This document shows positions 1 to 5,917 of a DNA stretch of 6,531 bases, piece after piece. The position numbers and the translations under genes are program-made. The DNA lies in assembly GCA_041740995.1 (NCBI GenBank), contig JBGSKY010000001.1, positions 1 to 6,531 of the forward strand, written 5' to 3'. The notes under the pieces are model-generated. The model saw nothing but the letters and a program-made list of their open reading frames with translations. It was not told where the DNA came from and did no database searches. Each line of letters begins with the position of its first letter. Position 1 is the stretch's first letter. This DNA is from JBGSKY01 sp041740995 (GTDB lineage: Bacteria > Planctomycetota > Planctomycetia > Pirellulales > Pirellulaceae).

Positions 1-2
1 CG

Positions 3-179
3 GGCGGCCAGATGTCGAAGCTCAATCTCCACCCATTCTTTGCGATGGTCAAAGTTCTTGCCGGTCAGTTAATCGTTTCCCACCATGAAGCACCGCCGAA
101 CCGTCCGATTCATGACATGCACGATCGCGACTTCGCCAAGCGCAAAGACTTTGACACGGACAAGACAAACCATAAGTAA
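3..179 (+). CDS. C-terminal fragment of an unidentified protein (5' end outside window)
   Basis: The frame beginning at base 3 is open from the window edge to a TAA at 177-179 and gives 58 residues. The first part is moderately hydrophobic (LHPFFAMVKVLAGQLIV), and the tail is strongly charged and His/Asp/Lys rich, ending KDFDTDKTNHK. Codon third positions are mixed G/C-leaning like the other genes here, and the charged tail looks like a natural C-terminus, so I favour a real gene entering from the left. An internal ATG at 12-14 exists, but nothing marks it as a start. I do not recognise the family. The piece is too short to tell a membrane segment from a buried strand or helix. A chance open frame cannot be excluded. 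Confidence 0.45.
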   Translation, partial: GGQMSKLNLHPFFAMVKVLAGQLIVSHHEAPPNRPIHDMHDRDFAKRKDFDTDKTNHK

Positions 180-201
180 ACTCTCAGAATTGACTGTACC
201 A

Positions 202-238
202 CCCGCCCCCGTCGTGGGTTTATCCCACCGTAGCGAAG
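202..238. repeat. Hairpin-forming intergenic repeat, copy 1
   Basis: This 37-nt unit begins CCCGCCCCCG and ends near AGCGAA. It matches the unit at 271-307 with about five substitutions. Inside it, GTGGG (214-218) can pair with CCCAC (224-228) around a TTTAT loop. The perfect 10-bp palindrome CGAAGCTTCG (234-243) overlaps its right end. The look is that of a REP-like intergenic element; function unknown. Confidence 0.6.
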
Positions 239-270
239 CTTCGTCAGCTAACCCTGTCACCGCTACGCCT

Positions 271-307
271 CCCGCCCCCGCTGTGGGTTTACCCCACCGG
301 AGCGAAA
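271..307. repeat. Hairpin-forming intergenic repeat, copy 2
   Basis: Second copy of the 37-nt unit, offset 69 bp from copy 1 and in the same orientation. GTGGG (283-287) pairs with CCCAC (293-297) around TTTAC. The stem is identical to that of copy 1 while loop and flanks differ, which hints that the stem is the conserved part, although two copies are too few to be sure. Confidence 0.6.
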
Positions 308-340
308 GTTCTTTGACGTTTCAAGCAAGCTGATTCACTA

Positions 341-357
341 AACGGGGTAAACCCGTT
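341..357. repeat. Inverted repeat sharing the core of the 37-nt units
   Basis: AACGGG (341-346) pairs perfectly with CCCGTT (352-357) around a GTAAA loop. The 11-nt core at 344-354 is the exact reverse complement of the core at 285-295 in repeat copy 2, so this looks like a related element in opposite orientation. There is no T-run on the right; a run of pyrimidines is absent on both sides, so a rho-independent terminator role is not supported. Confidence 0.5.
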
Positions 358-393
358 GGGGTCTTCTGGTGCATCGTCGCCGTCTTAGATCAC

Positions 394-422
394 CAAGCTC
401 ATTCACCGACGAGCAAGCTCAT
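394..422. repeat. Short direct repeat CAAGCTCAT, two copies 20 bp apart
   Basis: CAAGCTCAT occurs at 394-402 and 414-422, exactly 20 bp apart. A close relative of the first copy with its flank, CAAGCTGATTCAC, is at 326-338 (compare CAAGCTCATTCAC at 394-406). The words lie just downstream of the Rhs-like remnant on the - strand. No function is suggested. Confidence 0.4.
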
Positions 423-432
423 CGGGATCTTA

Positions 433-672
433 CTACTTCTCCAGGACGACTCGCCACAATTCGCCTCGATCGGTGTAAATTTGCTGAACCACGGTGCCGT
501 CAGGATAAGTCATCTTCATCAACTAGTCGCGGTTGTCAAACAGACCTGTGCTGGTGTAAGTCTGACCAGAAATCGTTATTCCTTCCGTCTTTTTTCGACC
601 AGCGGAATCGTAGGTAATGAACGGCAACGCGTCGATTTCGGTTGACCCAACCATCAAAGAGGCCTGACCACT
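433..672 (-). pseudogene. Rhs/YD-repeat protein remnant with in-frame TAG
   Basis: Read on the - strand, this stretch encodes sequence typical of RHS/YD-repeat proteins: ITYDSAGRKKTEGI, then TYTSTGLFDNRD, an in-frame TAG at 523-525, and in the same frame MTYPDGTVVQQIYTDRGEL, ending at tandem stops TAG-TAA (433-435, 430-432). The Y-D-x-x-G-R and TYPDG...YTDRG patterns are characteristic of YD repeats, which wind into large beta-shell toxin or surface proteins. The TAG sits where Gln or Arg is usual after FDNRD, so a CAG-to-TAG change is a simple explanation. The complete protein would be many hundreds of residues, and only about 75 remain. The upstream boundary near 672 is uncertain. I see no homologous sequence between there and the cytochrome stop at 771. 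A sequencing or assembly error could explain the TAG, but not the missing bulk of the gene. Confidence 0.65.
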
Positions 673-770
673 TAGCCCCTTAAATTCGGTCTCGTCCCGA
701 CCAGCGTCCCGAGTTGCTGGGCTGGTTCGCTGGTGAATTGGATGTTGGTGAAGATGTCCAGTCAGAATCT

Positions 771-1724
771 TCACCGATATGCTTCGTGGCAATTGTTGCA
801 GCTCTTGTCCAGTTTGCTGATCGCTTCTCGGACGGCGGCGAAATCAGACTTGCCAGTTGCAACGATCAACTCATCACATGCTTGCACCATCTGTCCTGAC
901 ATTTCGACGTACTCTTCCGTGTCGGCATCAGGCATGTCCTTTTGCGAGATGATCTCACCAAGGGCCGCGATCAGTTGCGCGTACTTCACGATACCGTCTT
1001 TCTCGTTTGCAAAAGCCGACTCGCTGGCAATCGCAACGTTCATGTTGTCACGCAAGCTCCAATCCAGAACAACCATTGTTGCACCACGGTCGAGCGCCGC
1101 GTTCCAGTCAAGCGGATCATCTTTGAGGTCGTCTAGCCGTACGCCGTTGAGCAAGTCGCCGAAAACTTGCGTCTTAGACTTCGCCTCGTTGAAAGCTGCA
1201 ATGGAGCCGACTTTGGAGTTGGATGCAACTCGCGCAAAGTCGAACTTCGCCCGCGCTGCCGAATGTTTCCAGCGTACGTCGCCTGGGTATTGTTCAATGA
1301 TGCCAAAGAGAGCTGTCAACATGGTGAACTCGCGACGAGCAACTTGATATCCACCGCTAGCGAACTTGGCAGGCGAGCTGACGGCTGGATCTAGCCGACG
1401 CTTGGCGGACTTTACAAGATCTTCGATCGTTGCAGTATCGATTCGCTTCTTCCACACGCTATCGGTCATTTCAGCATCGACGCCATCAGCCGCCGGATCT
1501 GACTTTGTTGCAATGTCGGAACTTTGAGTGCTTGAATTCGGCAACTCGCCATTGAGTTGTGACTTTACGTCGGCGTAAAAAATGCCATCGAACGACTTCG
1601 AATCGAAAGTTGGCGGGCTAACTCGGCGCATCTTTGGATTTTTGCTTTGCCCCTGCGCTAGGCCGCTGCTTACTGCCACTATAAGCAATGAGCACACCAG
1701 AAAAAGTCTCTGAAGGTTTCGCAT
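771..1724 (-). CDS. Exported class II (c'-like) cytochrome c protein
   Basis: The 317-residue product starts with a clear Sec signal peptide (MRNLQRLFLVCSLLIVAVSS, cleavage likely near GLAQ-GQ). It ends with a single haem-binding CNNCH motif (Cys309, Cys312, His313) only four residues from the C-terminus. A CxxCH at the extreme C-terminus after a helical region (about residues 240-313, with QACDELIVATGKSDF leading into the motif) is the hallmark of the cytochrome c'/c556 four-helix bundle family. Covalent haem and a periplasmic electron-transfer or gas-binding role are therefore likely. The family is normally about 130-150 residues; here about 170 extra residues precede that part (including VRWKHSAARAKFDFARVA), and these may form a second helical domain. 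I chose the ATG at 1722-1724 because GGAG lies six bases upstream and the signal peptide begins there; a TTG at 1775 would put 17 unlikely residues in front. It is divergent from the DUF4832 gene. Confidence 0.82.
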   Translation of the reverse strand: MRNLQRLFLVCSLLIVAVSSGLAQGQSKNPKMRRVSPPTFDSKSFDGIFYADVKSQLNGELPNSSTQSSDIATKSDPAADGVDAEMTDSVWKKRIDTATIEDLVKSAKRRLDPAVSSPAKFASGGYQVARREFTMLTALFGIIEQYPGDVRWKHSAARAKFDFARVASNSKVGSIAAFNEAKSKTQVFGDLLNGVRLDDLKDDPLDWNAALDRGATMVVLDWSLRDNMNVAIASESAFANEKDGIVKYAQLIAALGEIISQKDMPDADTEEYVEMSGQMVQACDELIVATGKSDFAAVREAISKLDKSCNNCHEAYR

Positions 1725-1898
1725 TTTTTCTCCAACAATTCGTCGCCAACATTCCGCTAACGGGCATGTCGCCAAAGGTATTTGAAATTACAGTATAACT
1801 TACTTTTGCCTCCCAACCGATGTCGACCCTCCGATATCGACCGAACAGCGACGCACTTTTGGCAACGTTATTTGACAATTTACAACTGGGAAATACTG
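1725..1898. promoter_or_regulatory. Divergent intergenic region with 12-nt direct repeat
   Basis: This 174-bp gap separates the start codons of the cytochrome (-) and the DUF4832 gene (+), so promoters for both should lie here. GGAG just upstream of 1724 is the ribosome site of the cytochrome. CCGATGTCGACC (1817-1828) and CCGATATCGACC (1831-1842) form a 12-nt direct repeat with one mismatch and a 14-bp period, a possible regulator site. TTGACA at 1872-1877 resembles a -35 box, but a matching -10 would fall on the chosen start codon. No convincing -35/-10 pair was found on either strand. Confidence 0.35.
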
Positions 1899-3194
1899 AT
1901 GGATGAACAAGAAACAAGATCAAGCAATACATTCCACTGGCTGCTTGTATTTATGATTGCGTTGATATGCCCGTCGATAAAAACCTTGCGGGCGGACAAC
2001 TTTGTTGCTGTTGCATTGCAATCGGAAATCAAGCATGTTCAACCGATGACCGGCATTGTTTTGTGGGATGATTCCGACGCTTTAAGCGTTGCTGGCTCCT
2101 CCATTCAACTGGAATATTCCTATGTTAAATACTCCGACGTGGTCACTGAAAAAGGTGTTTACGATTGGAGCAAGATTGACAAAAAGCTTGACGCAATCGC
2201 AACCAGACAGCATCAAGCAGTCCTCCGTTTTTATTACACCTATGTAGGCGAACCAACCACGGTCCCAAAGTACATTCAATCGTTGCCTGGATATAAAGAA
2301 ACGTCTGGCATCGTCGAAGGCAAGCAGACGAGCTTCCCGGATTGGACCAGCGCGGAGTTACAGCAATTTACGCTCGATTTCTATTCAGCTTTTGCAAAAC
2401 GCTACGACGAGGACCCACGGCTGGCCTTTTTACAAACCGGTTTTGGGTTGTGGGCCGAGTACCACATCTATGAAGGACCGTTCGAACTGGGAAAGACGTT
2501 TCCGGACAAAGCGTTTCAAGCCAAATTTCTTCAGCACCTCGATGGTCAATTTAAGCAAACACCGTGGATGATCTCCATTGATGCTGCCGACACTGACGTC
2601 TCGCCAATTGTTAAATCAGCAGCGCTGTCGAAGTTAAATTTCGGACTTTTTGACGACTCGTTTTTGTCCAAAGAACACGCCAAAGTCAACGAAGAAAATT
2701 GGAATGCGTTGGATCGTCAACGCTTCCTTCGCTCGCCTGCTGGCGGTGAGTTTAACTATTACACAAAAAAAGATCAGAAGTTGGCGTTGAGCGAAAAAGG
2801 CCCGAACGGTGAAAGCTTCGAATCCGCTGCGAAGCGATTTCACATCTCGTTTATGATTGGTGATGGTCAACCGAAATTTCAAAAAATGAATCGGATCGCA
2901 GAAGCTGGGATGGCTTGCGGCTATCGTTTTCGAGTCACCGAATTACAAACTGACCGAAAGGTCACAAGGGTTGTCATCACAAACTCCGGCGTTGCGCCTT
3001 GCTACTACGACGCCTATCCAGCGATCAACTCGGTTCGAGCGGCAGAATCATTGAAGGGTTTGTCGCCCGGCGAGACGAAAACTTTTAATATCGATGCGAA
3101 CGCGTTTGACGGTACGCTGACAATTCAGTGCGATCGCTTGGTCGCTGGACAAACCATTGAATACGAAGCCGGCGCAGCTGGCAGTAAAAATTGA
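1899..3194 (+). CDS. Exported DUF4832-type glycoside-hydrolase-like protein
   Basis: The 431-residue product has a hydrophobic export segment at about residues 12-32 (FHWLLVFMIALICPSIKTLRA), followed by a mature protein resembling DUF4832 proteins. The N-terminal part looks like a TIM-barrel glycosidase (GIVLWDD, then IQLEYSYVKYSDV, GVYDWSKIDKKLDAI, VLRFYYTY). GFGLWAEYH (about 181-189) corresponds to the G-x-W-x-E-x-H strand, where Glu is a plausible acid. RSPAGGEF (about 278-285) and GYRFRV...ITNSGVAPCYYDAYP (about 341-373) match the C-terminal beta domain. The substrate is unknown; carbohydrate is inferred from fold resemblance. The ATG at 1899 is preferred over a TTG at 1782, which would add 39 residues ahead of the signal sequence; no strong Shine-Dalgarno is seen (GGGA about 8 bases upstream). 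The next + strand gene begins 146 bp downstream. Confidence 0.72.
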   Translation: MDEQETRSSNTFHWLLVFMIALICPSIKTLRADNFVAVALQSEIKHVQPMTGIVLWDDSDALSVAGSSIQLEYSYVKYSDVVTEKGVYDWSKIDKKLDAIATRQHQAVLRFYYTYVGEPTTVPKYIQSLPGYKETSGIVEGKQTSFPDWTSAELQQFTLDFYSAFAKRYDEDPRLAFLQTGFGLWAEYHIYEGPFELGKTFPDKAFQAKFLQHLDGQFKQTPWMISIDAADTDVSPIVKSAALSKLNFGLFDDSFLSKEHAKVNEENWNALDRQRFLRSPAGGEFNYYTKKDQKLALSEKGPNGESFESAAKRFHISFMIGDGQPKFQKMNRIAEAGMACGYRFRVTELQTDRKVTRVVITNSGVAPCYYDAYPAINSVRAAESLKGLSPGETKTFNIDANAFDGTLTIQCDRLVAGQTIEYEAGAAGSKN

Positions 3195-3340
3195 GAGATG
3201 AATTTGCAATATACTGGCCGTTACTTTGATCGTTTAGATCTTGATCAAGGTATTGGCAAGACTTGAACACGGCTATGGAAAATCCGCACACCAGCAAGTC
3301 AAGGGTCACTTCGTTAATGCTAAAATCACTGTGATCAAAA
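3195..3340. other. Intergenic spacer with 10-bp palindrome
   Basis: This 146-bp gap lies between two + strand genes. CTTGATCAAG (3240-3249) is a perfect palindrome, a possible operator half-site pair but also frequent by chance. No T-tailed terminator hairpin follows the DUF4832 gene, and the segment before 3341 lacks a purine-rich Shine-Dalgarno. TAAAAT at 3321-3326 could be a -10 box, but its -35 partner is poor. Whether the two genes are co-transcribed cannot be decided from the sequence. Confidence 0.3.
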
Positions 3341-4660
3341 ATGGCTAACGCATATTCGCAATCAGAAGTCGAAGTCGTTCGCGTCGGCGAAAGGATGGTT
3401 TTGCGGTTTCCGGCGCGTGAGCTTGGCCATTTATCACAATGGGGCTGGGCACCGCTGGCGGTTGGTAGCTTCGGCATTCTGTTTATGACGTTTTGGATGG
3501 CCCAACCTACAATCTGGGGAATCAGAATGATTCTTCAAGGTCAATGGATGGGTTTAGTCAGTATTGCGTTTGGCATGTGCGGTCTGGTTGGGATGTTTTT
3601 TGCGATCAAAACTTTTGCCTTTGGGCTTGCGGTGATCCAAAATCGAACGCGGTCAGAAATTGAGCTAAACTCGAAAGCATTAATCAGTCGTGAGAGGTTT
3701 GGTTGGTTTTCATTAAAATCGCGGTGGAAGATAAACTCAATTGAACGCTTTGAGTTGACTCGTCAAGCGTCAATGCGTGATGCTGCAGATGCCGAGAAAG
3801 TCAATCAGTGGCTTGAAAGTCGTTTGCCTGCTCATTGGTACGCTTTGCGAGTAATTTCGAGCGAATCGGCAAAGACCTTCTCTGTCATTGCGATTGCCTA
3901 TCCTCGTGATTTGGTTATCGACGCAGCTAGGAATATCTCTGAGGAGCTTGAGCGAGTTTCTGATCAGCGGCCAATTGATGGAGCATACTTTTCAAAAGAT
4001 GACTCACTCTTTCTGGGCGAATCGAATGTTGATCAAAAAATTTCAACGAAAACGCTTTTCGATCCGTCTTCGCTGGAAGAACAAGTGGATACGCCGGAGC
4101 GACCATCGAAAACATCGGTGACAATCCATCGTAGTTTAGATGGGCCACTCGTGTTCCAAATTCCTGCAACTGGACTTACAGGCACCGCGCGATGGCTTTT
4201 CGGCTTCAGTTGTTTTTGGAACCTCTTCATGATTGTCTTCACCGGCATTTGGATTAGTGCGAACGCGCAGCAGCCAATGGCAGTTTTAGAGTTGACAGGT
4301 TTGATTGCTTTTTTACTTGTCTTCTGGATTGTTGGTATTTCGATGCTGGTTTATGCAATTTGTCTCAGTCGTCGATCGACAATGATTGGTATAGAGCAAC
4401 CACTCTGCTTTTACGAAACCAAAGGGCTCTTTAAGACGCAATGGCGTGAGTTTGAGACCGAGCATATTCAAGACGTGCGAGTCGGTCCCTCGGGAATGAC
4501 TATCAATGAGGTACCGGTAAACGAATTGCAAATTGTTGTCAACAAGCCAGCAGCAAGTACGTTTGGGCTGCTTTCAAATCTTACCGACGAAGAGCTTAGA
4601 TGGATTGCTTATGAGCTAAGAAACGAATTAAGTTTGACGGTTCAAAGTAAATCGGACTGA
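3341..4660 (+). CDS. Membrane protein made of two tandem homologous units
   Basis: I do not recognise a named family for this 439-residue protein. It has four predicted membrane segments in two pairs, about residues 36-56 and 70-99, then 284-306 and 316-342. The two halves align. Each begins with a short beta-like motif (MVLRFPARELG; LVFQIPATGLTG), continues with a membrane hairpin, and then a soluble region (ALISRERFGWFSLKSRWKI...IERFEL; LCFYETKGLFKTQWREF...IQDVRV). The second soluble part ends in EELRWIAYELRNEL. This layout of a two-helix hairpin plus a small beta domain with an 'LG/FG...R/W...I..v' pattern resembles bacterial PH-like (bPH/YdbT-type) membrane proteins, but that is inference. 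A variable acidic linker (about 206-258) joins the units. The ATG start keeps the whole first motif; no good Shine-Dalgarno is visible. A role at the membrane is likely; the function is unknown. Confidence 0.78.
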   Translation: MANAYSQSEVEVVRVGERMVLRFPARELGHLSQWGWAPLAVGSFGILFMTFWMAQPTIWGIRMILQGQWMGLVSIAFGMCGLVGMFFAIKTFAFGLAVIQNRTRSEIELNSKALISRERFGWFSLKSRWKINSIERFELTRQASMRDAADAEKVNQWLESRLPAHWYALRVISSESAKTFSVIAIAYPRDLVIDAARNISEELERVSDQRPIDGAYFSKDDSLFLGESNVDQKISTKTLFDPSSLEEQVDTPERPSKTSVTIHRSLDGPLVFQIPATGLTGTARWLFGFSCFWNLFMIVFTGIWISANAQQPMAVLELTGLIAFLLVFWIVGISMLVYAICLSRRSTMIGIEQPLCFYETKGLFKTQWREFETEHIQDVRVGPSGMTINEVPVNELQIVVNKPAASTFGLLSNLTDEELRWIAYELRNELSLTVQSKSD

Positions 4661-4839
4661 CTTTACAGAGCAACAAAATACAGGTTGGTTTGATGCCACA
4701 CTAAAACCAAGCTCGATTTCTGATCAGGATTATGAGCGGAGCCGATGAACAAAGGATTTGATATTTACTGGCATTTAAGAAGGGGCACATCGCAAACCTG
4801 TGCAGTCGCAGGAATGATGCCATAGAGCTGCCAGAACGC
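4661..4839. terminator. Convergent intergenic region with two candidate hairpins
   Basis: Both flanking genes end here, so termination in both directions is expected. TTGGTTT (4685-4691) can pair with AAACCAA (4704-4710) over a 12-nt loop. CCTGTG (4797-4802) pairs with CGCAGG (4807-4812) around a CAGT loop with one G-U pair. Neither has a clear U-run, so these are weak candidates. No open frame of interest lies in the gap. Confidence 0.3.
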
Positions 4840-5763
4840 CTACTTGTTATCCAAGCAAAATTCGGGGCCTACGAACGTTTGAATTGCTTGGGGCATGACT
4901 TCAAATTCGATTGGTTCTTCATCGACGATCTCGCCATCGAGCGTGAATCGCATTTCAGGATGGGAATACAAAGAGACTTTTTTCACTTGCCGGAAAAGTA
5001 CTTGTTCGCATTCCAGGAAATTGCCTAAGACGGCTGTCGAAACGATTTCAAAAATGTCTAAGATTCCTCCGTCGCGGATGATAATAACATCCAACAATCC
5101 GTCGGTCGGAGATGCTTGTGGCGCAACGACGATTCGACCGGCATTGGTTCGTCCATTGGCAATAAGGATCGCCCAGCAATCCAATTGATTGAAAGATTCA
5201 TCGTCGCATTGGACATCGACCCGAAAGCTTTTCAAGTCGGCCAGCACACTCAGGCCGCCGCGAAGATAGCAGAATGCACCCCAGCGAGTTTTCATTTCAG
5301 GCGTCATTTCTTCGGTGACTCGAACACTATTTCCGCCAGCGGCGACGTTTGCGAAATAGCGTTCGAAGTTTTGCGAACGAATTCGAACGACATCAATATT
5401 CGCTTCACAGCCGGTTTCGATCAAGTGACAAGCGGCGACTAAATTGTCCGGGATATTTAAAGTCGCGGCAAAATCGTTTGCCGTACCCATCGGCAGAATG
5501 GCCAGTTTCGGCCTGCTTTGAATATCTAATCGCATCAAGGCGTTGACAACGGCATTGACCGTTCCGTCACCGCCAGCAGCGATGACGACTTCGCACCCGG
5601 CAACGACTGCATCTTCAATTGCGGCTACAAGATTGGTCTCTCGATCTAAGGCAATCCATCGCGTTGAATCGCTTGGAAAGATACCGGCCACCGTTTCCTT
5701 TTCGGTTGACCGGCCTGATGAATCGTTGCTGATGATTAAGCGACAGCACATATCGTTTTCCAT
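4840..5763 (-). CDS. Diacylglycerol/lipid kinase, YegS/DagK family
   Basis: This 307-residue protein carries the full signature set of the diacylglycerol kinase catalytic family, which transfers ATP phosphate to a lipid hydroxyl such as diacylglycerol or a sphingoid-type base. LIISNDSSG forms the first strand. AAGGDGTVNAVVNAL (about 62-75) is the nucleotide-binding loop, and LPMGTANDFA (about 90-99) is the second conserved loop. NVAAGG, NGRTNAGRIVVAP and SPTDGLLDV (about 218-226) follow in the beta-sandwich domain, and LDGE (275-278) holds the expected catalytic Asp/Glu. Length and order are normal for the family and no key motif is missing. It is probably cytoplasmic and membrane-associated, acting in phospholipid recycling; the real substrate cannot be told. 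The start is ambiguous: ATG 5763, ATG 5751 (GGAA seven bases upstream) or TTG 5787. I take 5763; the family usually begins only a few residues before the first strand. The GH13 gene upstream on the same strand is 154 bp away. Confidence 0.9.
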   Translation of the reverse strand: MENDMCCRLIISNDSSGRSTEKETVAGIFPSDSTRWIALDRETNLVAAIEDAVVAGCEVVIAAGGDGTVNAVVNALMRLDIQSRPKLAILPMGTANDFAATLNIPDNLVAACHLIETGCEANIDVVRIRSQNFERYFANVAAGGNSVRVTEEMTPEMKTRWGAFCYLRGGLSVLADLKSFRVDVQCDDESFNQLDCWAILIANGRTNAGRIVVAPQASPTDGLLDVIIIRDGGILDIFEIVSTAVLGNFLECEQVLFRQVKKVSLYSHPEMRFTLDGEIVDEEPIEFEVMPQAIQTFVGPEFCLDNK

Positions 5764-5830
5764 GAATTGGTAACCGTCGACAATCAATTACCGTTTTTGC
5801 AGGACTGGGTAATCTTTCCTGTGCCGTGAA

Positions 5831-5854
5831 ACCGGAGGGATTGCGTTCTACCGC
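5831..5854. repeat. Degenerate hairpin resembling a planctomycete intergenic repeat
   Basis: CGGAGGGA (5833-5840) and TTCTACCG (5846-5853) can form an 8-bp imperfect stem with one A-A mismatch and two G-U pairs around TTGCG. The arrangement ACCGGAGGG...CTACCGCTAC recalls GC-rich dispersed repeats I remember from Rhodopirellula-type genomes. It lies between the GH13 stop and the lipid kinase start, with no U-run, so it is poor as a terminator. Only one copy is in this window. Confidence 0.3.
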
Positions 5855-5917
5855 TACAAATTATGTCGGTAATTCATTTTCGGACAGTCGTTCGTTACCG
5901 TGGTTTGCTGCGTCAGA

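Larger units (their letters stand above)
180..432. other. Gene-free repeat-bearing spacer
   Basis: No convincing gene lies here. Short open frames on the + strand at 85-333 and 369-617 translate to low-complexity Pro/Ala/Arg/Ser-rich sequence, because they read through the repeats or antisense to the Rhs remnant. The spacer carries two hairpin-forming direct repeats, a third hairpin with the same core in inverted orientation, and three copies of a CAAGCT-type word. It directly abuts the 3' end of the decayed Rhs-like fragment on the other strand, so repeats and fragment may have been inherited as one block; that is inference. Confidence 0.6.

Noticed and set aside
202..307. CRISPR array
   Set aside because: There are only two imperfect copies at 69-bp offset, with no further units and no cas genes.
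85..333. 82-residue + strand open frame with a PPAPxVGLxHRSE repeat
   Set aside because: The peptide repeat is a direct translation of the 37-nt DNA repeats. The composition is low-complexity, and the frame overlaps the likely C-terminal gene fragment at 3-179.
523..792. Intact 89-residue - strand gene
   Set aside because: The N-terminal part overlaps the cytochrome end in another frame and looks random. The C-terminal part is YD-repeat sequence that continues beyond its stop, so it is better read as a pseudogene.
733..1347. 204-residue + strand open frame
   Set aside because: It lies antisense to the cytochrome gene and has Ser/Ala/Arg-rich shadow composition with no recognisable motif.
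1725..1775. TTG-started N-terminal extension of the cytochrome
   Set aside because: It would place 17 residues ahead of a complete signal peptide, while GGAG sits correctly before the ATG at 1724.
1782..1898. TTG-started extension of the DUF4832 protein
   Set aside because: The extra 39 residues precede the export segment and show no conserved character; the ATG at 1899 is the more natural start.
5116..5442. 108-residue + strand open frame
   Set aside because: It is antisense to the lipid kinase, whose full motif set is on the - strand.
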